Of a DNA stretch of 15,578 bases, positions 1-8,021 are shown piece after piece (the first letter of the stretch is position 1; each line of letters starts with the position of its first letter). The notes beneath the pieces were generated by a model. That model worked only from the letters and a program-made list of their open reading frames with translations. It ran no database searches and had not been told where the DNA came from. Both the position numbers and the translations under genes were made by a program. The DNA is from an uncultured Veillonella sp. Lineage in GTDB: Bacteria; Bacillota; Negativicutes; Veillonellales; Veillonellaceae. The stretch covers positions 1 to 15,578 of the forward strand of contig CAJZEE010000053.1 in the NCBI GenBank assembly GCA_915066865.1, written 5' to 3'.

Positions 1-2
1 TT

Positions 3-401
3 ATTATGGCTGCCGCTGTTTCTGATTTTAGAGTCCTTCATAAAGCAGAGCAAAAAATAAAGAAAATGGAGTCTATGACCATAGAACTTGTAAAAAATCC
101 AGATATTCTACAAGGGTTGGGCTCTAAAAAAAATCATCAAATTCTTGTTGGTTTTGCGGCAGAAACAGAACATGTAATCAAGTATGGTCAGGATAAAGTG
201 GCTAGAAAAAATCTAGATATGCTTGTGGCCAATGATGTAAGCAAATCGAATGCAGGTTTTAATGTAGATACGAATGAAGGCTATTTTTTATATCCCGATA
301 AAGAGCCTAAAGAAATGCCTAATATGAAAAAATCTGAACTTGCTCGACATATCCTTAGAGAAGTTATTGATTTAGTAGCAAACAAAGCTGACATAAATTA
401 A
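3..401 (+). CDS. coaBC: CoaBC C-terminal fragment (phosphopantothenate-cysteine ligase domain), 5' partial
   Basis: This is the end of the bifunctional coenzyme A enzyme whose CoaB half joins cysteine to 4'-phosphopantothenate; the CoaC half then decarboxylates the product. Only the last ~132 residues of CoaB are in the window. The frame is open to the left edge, so the first ATG at 6 is internal. The fragment opens with IMAAAVSDF, the CoaB core motif, followed by EQKIKK (the conserved basic patch that contacts nucleotide), a NPDIL segment, LVGFAAET and the LVANDV strand. It ends with a KKSELARHIL helix typical of the CoaB C-terminus. The CoaC flavoprotein half must lie upstream, outside the window. 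In Bacillus subtilis coaBC directly precedes priA; here two other genes lie between. The family is clear; completeness cannot be judged. Confidence 0.93.
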   Translation: MMAAAVSDFRVLHKAEQKIKKMESMTIELVKNPDILQGLGSKKNHQILVGFAAETEHVIKYGQDKVARKNLDMLVANDVSKSNAGFNVDTNEGYFLYPDKEPKEMPNMKKSELARHILREVIDLVANKADIN

Positions 402-442
402 TTCTTGTGTGTGTTGTTTTAAGAAGGGTGTGTTTTTCTTAC

Positions 443-2107
443 ATGTTTGCTATACAAAAAGCATATTTAGACGGCTCATTAGGAAAAGGAAAATGGAGTA
501 ACAATATTATTGCTGGATTGGTCGTAGGGGTAGTGGCTCTGCCTTTAGCAATGGCCTTTGCTATTGCTAGTGGAGTTACACCGCAAGCGGGCATTTATAC
601 GGCAATCATTGCAGGTATATTTGTATCCTTGTTTGGTGGCTCCCCTGTTCAGATTGCGGGCCCTACAGGGGCATTTATCGTTCTATTGAGCAGTATCGTT
701 GTCAATTATGGCTTTGAAGGTTTACAAATTGCGACCATGATGGCAGGGATTATTCTGGTTTTAATGAGCGTTGCAAAGTTAGGGACAGTCATTCGGTTTA
801 TACCCACACCTGTTATTATGGGTTTTACAGCAGGTATTGGTGTTACAATTTGGGTAGGGCAATGGCCATATTTCTTTGGATTTCCACCGTTGCCTTATAT
901 GGCTCATTTCCATGAAAAATTATGGGCTATGATTCAGTCCTTACCATACTCTGACTTACCTACATTGGGGATTGCGCTCTTAAGCTTAAGTCTACTGTTA
1001 GTTTTACCTAAAATCCCATATATTAATAAAGTTCCAGCTCCCATTGTAGCTATGATTGTTGCTACGGTTATTCAAGCTATCTACCAATTTCCTACGGTTT
1101 TAACCATTGGTAGTGCATTTGGTGGTATACCTCAAGGTTTGCCAGAATTTTCTATACCAAAATTGAGCTTTGATAAAATCTTATCTTTAATCGGGCCGGC
1201 TTTTACAATTGCCATGCTAGGCGCTATTGAATCCTTATTGTCTGCAGTTGTTGCTGATGGTATGAGTGGCACCAAGCATGAATCTAATACTGAATTATTT
1301 GGACAAGGATTAGCTAATATATTTGCGCCATTGTTTGGTGGAATTGCATCAACCGGTGCTATTGCGCGAACTGCTACAAATATTCGTCAAGGTGGTAATT
1401 CTCCGGTGGCAGGTATTGTTCATGCCATTACATTAGGTGCCATTCTTTTATTTTTAGCCCCATATGCAGTGTATATTCCGTTGGCATCTATGGCAGCCAT
1501 ATTATTTGTAGTAGCCTACAATATGAGTGATGTACCACGTTTTATACGAATGCTTATTCTCGCACCTCGTCCAGATCAAATAATATTATTGCTTACCTTT
1601 TTCCTGACTATTTTTACGGATTTAGTAGTAGCTGTAAATGTAGGTGTAGTACTTGCAGTGTTGCAGTTTATGCGCAAAATGGTTAATACAATTGATGTGC
1701 ATGAAGCAAGTAGTGCCGAATTATCAGCACAGATTAGGCATGAGATTACAATCCATCCAGAAATAATGGTATACACTGTAGAAGGCCCATTATTCTTTGG
1801 TGCTATAAGTGCATTTGATAGAGCGTTAAACTCTATACATAAAGATCCTAAATATTTAATCATTCGTTTTGTAAAAGTACCATTTGTAGATTTAACGGGT
1901 TTACGTATTATACGAGGTATTATTGAAGAACTTCAAAAAAGAGGCATAGAAGTTTTGCTTAGTGATGTGAGTTACGATATACGTAGAGAGATGTATAAAT
2001 CTAATTTCTTGGATATTCTGGGCCGTCATCATATGTATCGTCAGTTTGAAAGTGCCCTTCATAAGGCTGAACATGATTTAGCTTTAAAAGAGGCAAGAGA
2101 GGTATAA
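443..2107 (+). CDS. SulP-family inorganic anion transporter with C-terminal STAS domain
   Basis: A membrane carrier of the SulP (SLC26-like) family, 554 residues from the ATG at 443. Residues ~20-415 are a chain of hydrophobic segments carrying family motifs: ALPLAMAFAIASGV followed by AGIYTA near the start, SPVQIAGPTGAF, and GAIARTATNIRQGG around residue 305, as in the bacterial BicA/sulfate-type subgroup. A cytoplasmic STAS domain occupies about 433-540, with the DLTG signature loop at 483-486. Substrate cannot be read from sequence: sulfate, bicarbonate or another anion are all possible. Start choice: the frame extends up to a GTG at 407, but the first 12 residues do not look like family sequence. 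AAGAAGG at 421-427 is a possible, rather distant ribosome-binding site for the ATG. The gene starts ~40 nt after coaBC with no terminator seen, so it may be co-transcribed with it. It lies upstream of the SAM riboswitch, so that element does not control it. Confidence 0.9.
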   Translation: MFAIQKAYLDGSLGKGKWSNNIIAGLVVGVVALPLAMAFAIASGVTPQAGIYTAIIAGIFVSLFGGSPVQIAGPTGAFIVLLSSIVVNYGFEGLQIATMMAGIILVLMSVAKLGTVIRFIPTPVIMGFTAGIGVTIWVGQWPYFFGFPPLPYMAHFHEKLWAMIQSLPYSDLPTLGIALLSLSLLLVLPKIPYINKVPAPIVAMIVATVIQAIYQFPTVLTIGSAFGGIPQGLPEFSIPKLSFDKILSLIGPAFTIAMLGAIESLLSAVVADGMSGTKHESNTELFGQGLANIFAPLFGGIASTGAIARTATNIRQGGNSPVAGIVHAITLGAILLFLAPYAVYIPLASMAAILFVVAYNMSDVPRFIRMLILAPRPDQIILLLTFFLTIFTDLVVAVNVGVVLAVLQFMRKMVNTIDVHEASSAELSAQIRHEITIHPEIMVYTVEGPLFFGAISAFDRALNSIHKDPKYLIIRFVKVPFVDLTGLRIIRGIIEELQKRGIEVLLSDVSYDIRREMYKSNFLDILGRHHMYRQFESALHKAEHDLALKEAREV

Positions 2108-2114
2108 TAATGAC

Positions 2115-2143
2115 TTGCTTTCTCACTGTAAATACACTATAAT
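2115..2143 (+). promoter_or_regulatory. Sigma-A-type promoter of the SAM riboswitch-metK unit
   Basis: A TTGCTT -35 element (2115-2120) and a perfect TATAAT -10 element (2138-2143) are separated by exactly 17 nt. Transcription would start near 2150, just before the first strand of the riboswitch. The position, the spacing and the perfect -10 support it; the -35 matches consensus only in its TTG. Confidence 0.75.
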
Positions 2144-2152
2144 ATTTCTGTA

Positions 2153-2284
2153 ACTCATCAAGAGTAGTGGAGGGATAGGCCCTGTGAAGCTACAGCAACC
2201 ATTCCAAGCGGAAAAGGTGCTAATTCCTATGACAAATGTCGTTAGATGGGAGGGTCTCTCATGAGTGCATGAGAGACTTTTTTT
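2153..2284 (+). promoter_or_regulatory. SAM-I (S-box) riboswitch with intrinsic terminator, controlling metK
   Basis: The aptamer runs from about 2153 to 2252 and carries the S-box conserved blocks: ATCAAGAG at 2157-2164, GTGGAGGGATAGGCCC at 2167-2182, GCAACC at 2195-2200 and GGTGCTAATTCC at 2216-2227. P1 is CTCATC (2154-2159) with GATGGG (2245-2250). P3 is CTGT/ACAG, and GACA/TGTC (2231-2240) closes a further hairpin. Known S-box logic: bound SAM stabilises P1, freeing the terminator and shutting off metK when SAM is plentiful. The sequence supports this, because ATGGGAG (2246-2252), which includes the P1 3' strand, can instead pair with CTCTCAT (2256-2262), the 5' arm of the terminator, as an antiterminator. 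Confidence 0.96.
2254..2284 (+). terminator. Riboswitch expression-platform terminator
   Basis: A perfect 10-bp stem (2254-2263 with 2268-2277) with a 4-nt AGTG loop is followed at once by seven T residues (2278-2284). It is a textbook intrinsic terminator placed between the SAM aptamer and the metK ribosome-binding site. Its 5' arm competes with the aptamer's P1 3' strand. Confidence 0.95.
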
Positions 2285-2301
2285 CGTATTAGGAGGATAA
2301 A

Positions 2302-3492
2302 ATGGCTGAAAAACATATGTTTTTTACTTCTGAATCTGTTACTGAAGGCCATCCAGATAAAATAGCTGACCAAATTTCTGATGCTGTTTTGGATGCGATT
2401 ATTGAAAAGGATCCAACTGCTCGTGTGGCTTGTGAAACTTTAGTTACTACTGGTTTAGTTCATGTAGTAGGTGAAATTTCTACTCACACATATGTAGATA
2501 TTCCTCGCATCGTACGTGATACAATTCGTGAAATTGGTTATACTCGTGCAAAATTTGGTTTTGATTGTGATACTTGTGGTGTACTTGTATCCATCGATGA
2601 ACAATCTGCGGATATCGCCATGGGTGTTGATGAAGCACTTGAATCAAAAGATGGCAATGGTGAAGTGCTTGATAAAATCGGTGCTGGTGACCAAGGTATG
2701 ATGTTTGGCTATGCATCTAATGAAACACCTGAACTCATGCCTTTGCCAATTTCCTTGGCACATCGTTTATCTCGTCGACTTACAGAAGTTCGTAAGGATG
2801 GGACCTTAACTTACTTACGTCCAGACGGTAAGACTCAAGTTACTGTAGAATATGTTGATGGTAAACCTAAGCGCATTGATACAATTGTTATTTCTACGCA
2901 ACATAGCCCTGAAGTTACCCAAGAACAAATTAAAGCCGATTTGAAGCGTTATGTAATTGACGCAGCGTTGCCTGCTGAATTCGTTGATGAAAATACTAAA
3001 TACTTCATCAATCCAACTGGTCGTTTCGTAATTGGAGGACCTCATGGAGATGCTGGTTTAACTGGCCGTAAAATTATTGTAGATACATACGGTGGTATGG
3101 CCCGTCATGGTGGCGGTGCATTTTCTGGTAAGGATCCATCTAAGGTGGACCGTTCTGCAGCATACGCAGCGCGTTATGTAGCTAAAAATGTTGTAGCAGC
3201 AGGTCTTGCTGATAAATGTGAAGTGCAAGTTGCTTATGCAATTGGGGTTGCTCATCCTGTATCTATTTTAGTTGATACTTTTGGTACAGGTCGCATAGAG
3301 GAAACAAAAATTCAAGAGCTTGTTAAAAAACATTTCGACCTTCGTCCAGCAGGAATCATTGAAATGCTTGATTTGTTAAAGCCTCATTATCGCAAAACTG
3401 CAGCGTATGGTCACTTTGGTAGAACTGATGTGGATTTACCTTGGGAACGTACAGATAAAGCACAAATTCTAAAAGAAGAAGCTGGCTTATAA
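2302..3492 (+). CDS. metK: S-adenosylmethionine synthetase (methionine adenosyltransferase)
   Basis: Makes SAM from methionine and ATP, releasing phosphate and diphosphate; cytoplasmic, normally a tetramer. The protein is 396 residues, the usual bacterial length. N-terminal FTSESVTEGHPDK includes the catalytic/ATP-contacting His17. The signature GAGDQG is at 127-132, and the glycine-rich GGGAFSGKDPSKVDRS motif with its ATP-binding Lys and Asp residues is at ~270-285. The ATG at 2302 has a perfect AGGAGG Shine-Dalgarno at 2291-2296, just after the riboswitch terminator. Product and control agree: the gene that makes SAM sits behind a SAM-sensing RNA. Its own terminator follows within a few bases, so it can work as a single-gene unit. 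Its SAM is the cofactor of the RsmB and RlmN methyltransferases encoded downstream. The gene appears intact. Confidence 0.98.
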   Translation: MAEKHMFFTSESVTEGHPDKIADQISDAVLDAIIEKDPTARVACETLVTTGLVHVVGEISTHTYVDIPRIVRDTIREIGYTRAKFGFDCDTCGVLVSIDEQSADIAMGVDEALESKDGNGEVLDKIGAGDQGMMFGYASNETPELMPLPISLAHRLSRRLTEVRKDGTLTYLRPDGKTQVTVEYVDGKPKRIDTIVISTQHSPEVTQEQIKADLKRYVIDAALPAEFVDENTKYFINPTGRFVIGGPHGDAGLTGRKIIVDTYGGMARHGGGAFSGKDPSKVDRSAAYAARYVAKNVVAAGLADKCEVQVAYAIGVAHPVSILVDTFGTGRIEETKIQELVKKHFDLRPAGIIEMLDLLKPHYRKTAAYGHFGRTDVDLPWERTDKAQILKEEAGL

Positions 3493-3495
3493 TAC

Positions 3496-3530
3496 AAAAG
3501 GTCTTGGTAGAATTTCTACTGAGACCTTTT
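3496..3530 (+). terminator. Hairpin terminator after metK
   Basis: A 16-bp stem (3496-3511 with 3515-3530, two G-T wobbles) with an ATT loop begins four bases after the metK stop codon. The stem starts AAAA and ends TTTT, so the U-tract is part of the stem base and the hairpin may act in either direction. It probably insulates metK from the priA operon, perhaps incompletely because only a short A/T-rich run follows. Confidence 0.8.
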
Positions 3531-3554
3531 ATAATAAACGAAAGGAAAAAATGT

Positions 3555-5738
3555 ATGCGCGTAGCACAAGTTATAATTAACAGACCGGCCAAACAACTTC
3601 ATAAACCTTTGAGCTATTTAATGCCTGAAAAGTTTGGTAATGTCTTACCTGGTACGCGCGTACTCATTCCTTTAGGACATAGTCGTGAAGAAGGCATTCT
3701 TATTGGTTACGACGAGTTAGTTGAGCCACCAGAGTTCACTTTACGAAATATTGTGCAAGTATTAGATAGCGAACCTTGGTTTACACCGGAAATGATGGAT
3801 ACGGCCCGCCGTCTAAATGAGTATTATTTATTCTCTTATGGCGATGCATTGCGATTGTTTACAGTGAATAAGACATTAAAATCTTACGAGGCACCAAAGG
3901 AAGAATGGTTAGTAGTCATGCCAGAATTTTCGGTGGCACAATTTAGTGAACGAAAAAAGAAGCAACGAGAATTAGCAAAATACTTACTTGAAGTGGGCGG
4001 AGCATCTAAGGCATTACTACTAGCTAAAGGCTATTCTCGTATGGTCATTAAACAAGTGAGTGAAGCTAAAGGTATTGTCGTTGAAGCTCGTTTTAAAGCC
4101 ACAAAAACAACATTTGATGAGCTTTTAACAGAAGAAGTTAATATTCCTCTTACTGAAGCTCAACAAGCTGTATATGGACCAATACAAGATGCAATGAATA
4201 GCCATGAACATAAAACCTTTTTACTTCATGGTGTCACTGGTAGTGGTAAGACTCAATTATATTTACGTGCTACAGCAAGATGTATTAGTCAGGATAAGAC
4301 GGCTATTATTTTAGTACCTGAAATTATATTGACTGATCAAATTGTGAAACGATTTGTAGAAACTTTTGGTGACGAAGTCGTAGTATTTCATAGTAAATTG
4401 ACGGTACAACAACGGAACAATAATTGGGAGCGTTTGCGCCGTAAGGATAGTCACATTATTATTGGCGCTCGTTCTGCCGTATTTGCGCCAGCTGAGGATA
4501 TCGGCCTTATTGTGGTCGATGAAGAACATGATCCATCTTATAAACAAGAGGATATGGTTCGGTATCATGCACGTAACGTGGCATTGTGGCGTGCTGAGGC
4601 ACATGGTTGTCCCGTTATTTTAGGTTCTGCTACACCATCTGTTACTTCGTACTATAAAGCTAAGCAAGGGGAGTATCATTTACTAGAATTGCCAAATCGC
4701 ATTTTTGAGCAACCTATGCCGAAGGTTACTATAGTAGATATGAAGGAAGAAATTCTTCATGGAAATTACTCCGTTTTTTCTGATGCCATGAGTCGCTTAA
4801 TTCAACATACATTAGATGAGCATAATCAAATGATTATTCTGTTAAATAGACGCGGTTATAGTACTTTTGTTATGTGCCGGGATTGTGGGGAAACTATTAT
4901 GTGTCCTCATTGTGATGTAGCTATGGTTTATCACCAAGCTGGTGAAGAATTGCGTTGTCATTATTGTGAACATCATGAACCAATTCCAACTGTTTGTCCC
5001 AAATGTAATAGTAAGAGGATTAAGTTTTTTGGTTCAGGCACACAAAAGGTAGAGGAAGAGTTACGTCGTCACTTTAAATCGGCCCGCATTGCTCGTCTTG
5101 ATCAAGATGTGACAAAAAATAAGCAATTAGCAGAAGATATTTTACATGACTTTGGGGCTCATAAATATGATATTTTGTTGGGAACACAAATGGTATCTAA
5201 AGGACATGACTTTAAAGATGTAACAGCTGTTGGTATTTTAACAGCCGATTCAGTTTTGAATATTCCTGTTTATACAGCTTCAGAACGAACTTTTGATTTA
5301 CTTACTCAAACCTCTGGACGTGCCGGTAGGGGTGAAAAACCGGGTAGCGTTGTAATACAAACATATAATCCTTTAAATTATGCTATAATAAAGAGTAAGG
5401 CTCATGATTATATAGGCTTTTACAATGAAGAAATTCAAAACCGTAAAGCTTTAGGATATCCTCCATTTCGCGAAATGATTCATATGGTTGTGCGTCATCA
5501 AGATATGAAAACATTAGAGTCTATAGCAAATCGTATTGTCGATGACTTGGAGTCTTATAAAGGAAATCAGGATATTTTGATTAATGGTCCTTATGAAGCG
5601 CCTATAAAAAAAGTGCGCGATATGTATCGTTTAGCTATTATGATTCGCGGTACAGATTTAACGAATTTGAAAGAATATATATATAACTCATGGATTTTCA
5701 CGCAAGAAGGACTGCTGATTGACGTGGATCCCGTGTAG
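3555..5738 (+). CDS. priA: Primosomal protein N', replication-restart helicase PriA
   Basis: A 3'-to-5' DNA helicase that recognises stalled or collapsed forks and reloads the replisome. The protein is 727 residues. The N-terminal part is the 3'-DNA-binding and winged-helix region. The superfamily 2 motor has Walker A GVTGSGKT at 226-233, the DEEH box at 322-325, GSATPS, and the C-lobe motifs GTQMVSKGHDF and TSGRAGRGEKPG. Eight cysteines at 441, 444, 450, 453, 468, 471, 481 and 484 form the two zinc-binding sites inserted in the helicase, all present. The frame stays open back to a GTG at 3504, but that codon lies inside the metK terminator. The ATG at 3555, with AAAGG at 3541-3545, starts at family-typical MRVAQVIINRP. 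It is the first gene of the long tight cluster; def starts 13 nt after it. Confidence 0.97.
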   Translation: MRVAQVIINRPAKQLHKPLSYLMPEKFGNVLPGTRVLIPLGHSREEGILIGYDELVEPPEFTLRNIVQVLDSEPWFTPEMMDTARRLNEYYLFSYGDALRLFTVNKTLKSYEAPKEEWLVVMPEFSVAQFSERKKKQRELAKYLLEVGGASKALLLAKGYSRMVIKQVSEAKGIVVEARFKATKTTFDELLTEEVNIPLTEAQQAVYGPIQDAMNSHEHKTFLLHGVTGSGKTQLYLRATARCISQDKTAIILVPEIILTDQIVKRFVETFGDEVVVFHSKLTVQQRNNNWERLRRKDSHIIIGARSAVFAPAEDIGLIVVDEEHDPSYKQEDMVRYHARNVALWRAEAHGCPVILGSATPSVTSYYKAKQGEYHLLELPNRIFEQPMPKVTIVDMKEEILHGNYSVFSDAMSRLIQHTLDEHNQMIILLNRRGYSTFVMCRDCGETIMCPHCDVAMVYHQAGEELRCHYCEHHEPIPTVCPKCNSKRIKFFGSGTQKVEEELRRHFKSARIARLDQDVTKNKQLAEDILHDFGAHKYDILLGTQMVSKGHDFKDVTAVGILTADSVLNIPVYTASERTFDLLTQTSGRAGRGEKPGSVVIQTYNPLNYAIIKSKAHDYIGFYNEEIQNRKALGYPPFREMIHMVVRHQDMKTLESIANRIVDDLESYKGNQDILINGPYEAPIKKVRDMYRLAIMIRGTDLTNLKEYIYNSWIFTQEGLLIDVDPV

Positions 5739-5751
5739 TGTAGGAGTATCA

Positions 5752-6240
5752 ATGGCTGTATTAGATGTTGTGAAAGCAGGTCATCCCGTTTTAAAACAAG
5801 TGGCGGAACCTGTAGAACATGTTAATAAAAAACTTAGAGCCCTTATCGATGATATGGCTGAAACTATGTATAAGACTGAAGGGGTTGGTCTTGCAGCACC
5901 TCAAGTGGCTGTAGCTAAACGTATTATCGTTGTAGATGACCAATCTGGTAGTGGTCTTATTGCGCTAATTAACCCTGAAATCACTCATGCTGAAGGTTCT
6001 CAAGTTGGACCTGAAGGATGCTTAAGTGTGCCAGGATATTTCGGAGATGTGGAACGATTTAATAAAGTCACTGTTAAAGGTATTGATCCACATAATAAGA
6101 AGGTAACTATAAAAGCTGAAGGTTTTTTGGCGCGTATTTTCCAACATGAAATTGATCACTTGGAAGGTCATTTGTTTATTGAAAAAGCAACTAACTTACG
6201 ATTAATTACTGATCATCCAGAGGAGAAAGAAATTGTCTGA
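5752..6240 (+). CDS. def: Peptide deformylase
   Basis: Metalloenzyme that removes the formyl group from the N-terminal methionine of nascent proteins at the ribosome exit. At 162 residues it is a short type-1-like form. All three family motifs are present: GVGLAAPQV from residue 44 (Gln51 in the active site), EGCLS with metal ligand Cys90, and HEIDH at 132-136 with metal ligands His132 and His136 and catalytic Glu133. The ATG at 5752 has AGGAG at 5742-5746; an upstream in-frame ATG at 5719 lies inside priA and is not needed. The gene overlaps fmt by 8 nt. Deformylase next to the formyltransferase that makes its substrate is a common bacterial pair. Intact. Confidence 0.97.
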   Translation: MAVLDVVKAGHPVLKQVAEPVEHVNKKLRALIDDMAETMYKTEGVGLAAPQVAVAKRIIVVDDQSGSGLIALINPEITHAEGSQVGPEGCLSVPGYFGDVERFNKVTVKGIDPHNKKVTIKAEGFLARIFQHEIDHLEGHLFIEKATNLRLITDHPEEKEIV

Positions 6241-7243
6241 TAATAAACAATTACGCATCGTTTTTATGGGGACACCAGACTTTTCTGTGCCTACCTTAGA
6301 GGCTTTGATTCAAGCTGGTCATTCTATTGTCGGTGTGTATTGCCAGCCTGATAAACAAAAAGGGCGTGGTAAACAAGTTCAAATGCCCCCTGTAAAAGTA
6401 GCTGCTTTAGAGCATGACTTGCCTGTATATCAACCAGTCACTTTGCGTGATGAACAAGTGAGAGCCGAATTAGAAGCATTACAACCAGATGTAGTGATTG
6501 TTATTGCGTATGGTAAAATATTACCTCCTTGGCTTATTCGATTGCCGCAATATGGTTGTATTAATGTTCATGCCTCTATTTTACCTAGTTATAGAGGCGC
6601 TGCGCCAATTCATTATGCAATTCTTAATGGAGACTCTAAAACGGGTGTTACCATAATGCATATGGATGATGGCCTTGATACAGGTGATATCATTGACATT
6701 GTGGAGATAGATATTTTACCCGGTGAAACGACAGGACAGTTATTTGAACGTATAGCTGTACTGGGGGGTGAAACTATAGTGCCTGTATTAACTCGTTGGG
6801 TTAATGGAGAAATTGTGGCTACACCACAAGATGATTCAATGGCTACACATACTACTAAGATTACAAAGGAAATGGGGCAGATCGACTGGTCTAAGCCGGC
6901 TAATGAAATTGCAAATCTCATTAGAGGACTTAATCCAGCACCTGGATGTTATACATATCTCGATGGAAAACGTTTAAAAGTATGGTCTGGAGAAGTGGTT
7001 CCCAGTGATACGACTCACTGTTTGATAGATGTCCATGGTAAACATGTACCAATTGCTATATCAGCCACAACTGTGCCTGGTACAATCGTATCTAAAATAG
7101 CCGGTTTAGGTGTATTTTGTGGTGATGGAAATATAATTCTATTAACAGAAGTCCAACCAGAAAATAAAAAACGCATTTCTGCAATTGATTTTATAAATGG
7201 TCATCAAATAAAGGAAGGTATCGTTTTTGGGGACTCAATATAA
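6233..7243 (+). CDS. fmt: Methionyl-tRNA formyltransferase (TTG start)
   Basis: Transfers a formyl group from 10-formyl-tetrahydrofolate to initiator Met-tRNA. The 336-residue protein opens with the Rossmann start LRIVFMGTPDFSVP. The catalytic triad is present: Asn111 and His113 in the NVHASILPSYRGAAPI block, and Asp152 in DTGDI. The C-terminal third is the OB-like tRNA-binding domain. The start is a TTG at 6233, inside the end of def. AGGAG at 6221-6225 with 7-nt spacing decides it; the next in-frame ATG (MGTPDF) would cut into the first beta strand. The 8-nt overlap with def suggests coupled translation, and the 3' end overlaps the next gene by 17 nt. Intact. Confidence 0.96.
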   Translation: MSDNKQLRIVFMGTPDFSVPTLEALIQAGHSIVGVYCQPDKQKGRGKQVQMPPVKVAALEHDLPVYQPVTLRDEQVRAELEALQPDVVIVIAYGKILPPWLIRLPQYGCINVHASILPSYRGAAPIHYAILNGDSKTGVTIMHMDDGLDTGDIIDIVEIDILPGETTGQLFERIAVLGGETIVPVLTRWVNGEIVATPQDDSMATHTTKITKEMGQIDWSKPANEIANLIRGLNPAPGCYTYLDGKRLKVWSGEVVPSDTTHCLIDVHGKHVPIAISATTVPGTIVSKIAGLGVFCGDGNIILLTEVQPENKKRISAIDFINGHQIKEGIVFGDSI

Positions 7244-8021
7244 GCAGTACGAAACGTATCCGTTATACTTGATTTTATCAACTATTACATGTGCTTTGCT
7301 CACAGCAGTACTAGCCTTTCTAATGTATATATTAGAACCAGGACTTTTACAATTGCATCCATTTGCATCAATTATAAGTAGTGTAGTTATATCTATACTT
7401 ATTGCTATTATATGGATTTTGTGCTTATCTTTAATTGTTGCTAGCACAGGTATTATAAGGTTACATCCTATTGTTTTAAGACTAGCCAATCAGTTTATTT
7501 ATGGATTATTTCCATTAACTTTGGCGATTGGTAAGGTGAGAGGGGTTACTAAGGATCAACTCCGCCAGTCTATGATTGATTTAATCAATCATTTAGTAAT
7601 GCTAGATATGTATACGGTAGATCCAGAACGTATATTATTATTAACTCCTCACTGTTTACAAGAAAGTTCGTGTGTTCATAAGGTTACACATGATGTATAT
7701 AATTGTAAGCAGTGTGGGCGATGCCAGGTTGGTAATTTGTTGCAAGTGGCTAAGGACTATGGTTGTCAATTTATAGTTGTCACTGGAGGCACCTTAGCGC
7801 GGATGAAGGTAAAGGAAGCACGCCCAAAAGCTATTGTAGCAATAGCTTGCGAACGAGATTTAGCAAGTGGAATGGCTGATGTATTTCCCATCCCAGTTAT
7901 TGGGGTATTAAATGAACGTCCTAATGGGCCATGTTGTAATACAACAGTCGATTCTGAACGTGTTCGAGCAGTAGTAGAACAATTGATTGGTAGGAATAGT
8001 AATGATAGAGGTAAAGACTAA
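7227..8021 (+). CDS. DUF116 family membrane protein, function unknown (TTG start)
   Basis: A 264-residue protein I recognise as DUF116, a family with no established biochemical role. The N-terminal ~75 residues hold two long hydrophobic stretches (about 12-36 and 45-72), consistent with two membrane segments. The rest is a soluble domain with a cysteine cluster: Cys149, then Cys160, Cys163 and Cys166 in NCKQCGRCQVG. Further on come FIVVTGGT, a strand AIVAIACERD, and PIPVIGVLNERPNGPCC near the end. The cysteine spacing suggests a metal or Fe-S site, which is inference. The TTG at 7227 is supported by AAGGAAGG at 7211-7218 with 8-nt spacing. The gene overlaps fmt by 17 nt and rsmB by 20 nt, so it is translated within a protein-synthesis operon, but that does not define its job. 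Confidence 0.85.
   Translation: MGTQYKQYETYPLYLILSTITCALLTAVLAFLMYILEPGLLQLHPFASIISSVVISILIAIIWILCLSLIVASTGIIRLHPIVLRLANQFIYGLFPLTLAIGKVRGVTKDQLRQSMIDLINHLVMLDMYTVDPERILLLTPHCLQESSCVHKVTHDVYNCKQCGRCQVGNLLQVAKDYGCQFIVVTGGTLARMKVKEARPKAIVAIACERDLASGMADVFPIPVIGVLNERPNGPCCNTTVDSERVRAVVEQLIGRNSNDRGKD

Noticed and set aside
407..442. GTG start for the SulP gene at 407
   Set aside because: The 12 extra residues do not look like SulP sequence, and the GTG is only 6 nt after the coaBC stop without its own ribosome-binding site. The ATG at 443 is preferred, though its site is also not ideal.
1576..1863. Minus-strand open frame inside sulP, and similar ones inside metK, priA, fmt and rpe
   Set aside because: No ribosome-binding site, no recognisable protein, and the plus-strand gene is well conserved throughout.
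3530..3535. TATAAT hexamer as a priA promoter
   Set aside because: The only -35-like match (TTGGTA, 3504-3509) is 20 nt away, and the start point would fall on the priA ribosome-binding site. It overlaps the T-rich foot of the terminator and may be chance.
3504..3554. Upstream GTG start extending PriA by 17 residues
   Set aside because: It lies within the metK terminator hairpin and lacks a Shine-Dalgarno. The ATG at 3555 has one and begins at the family-typical N-terminus.
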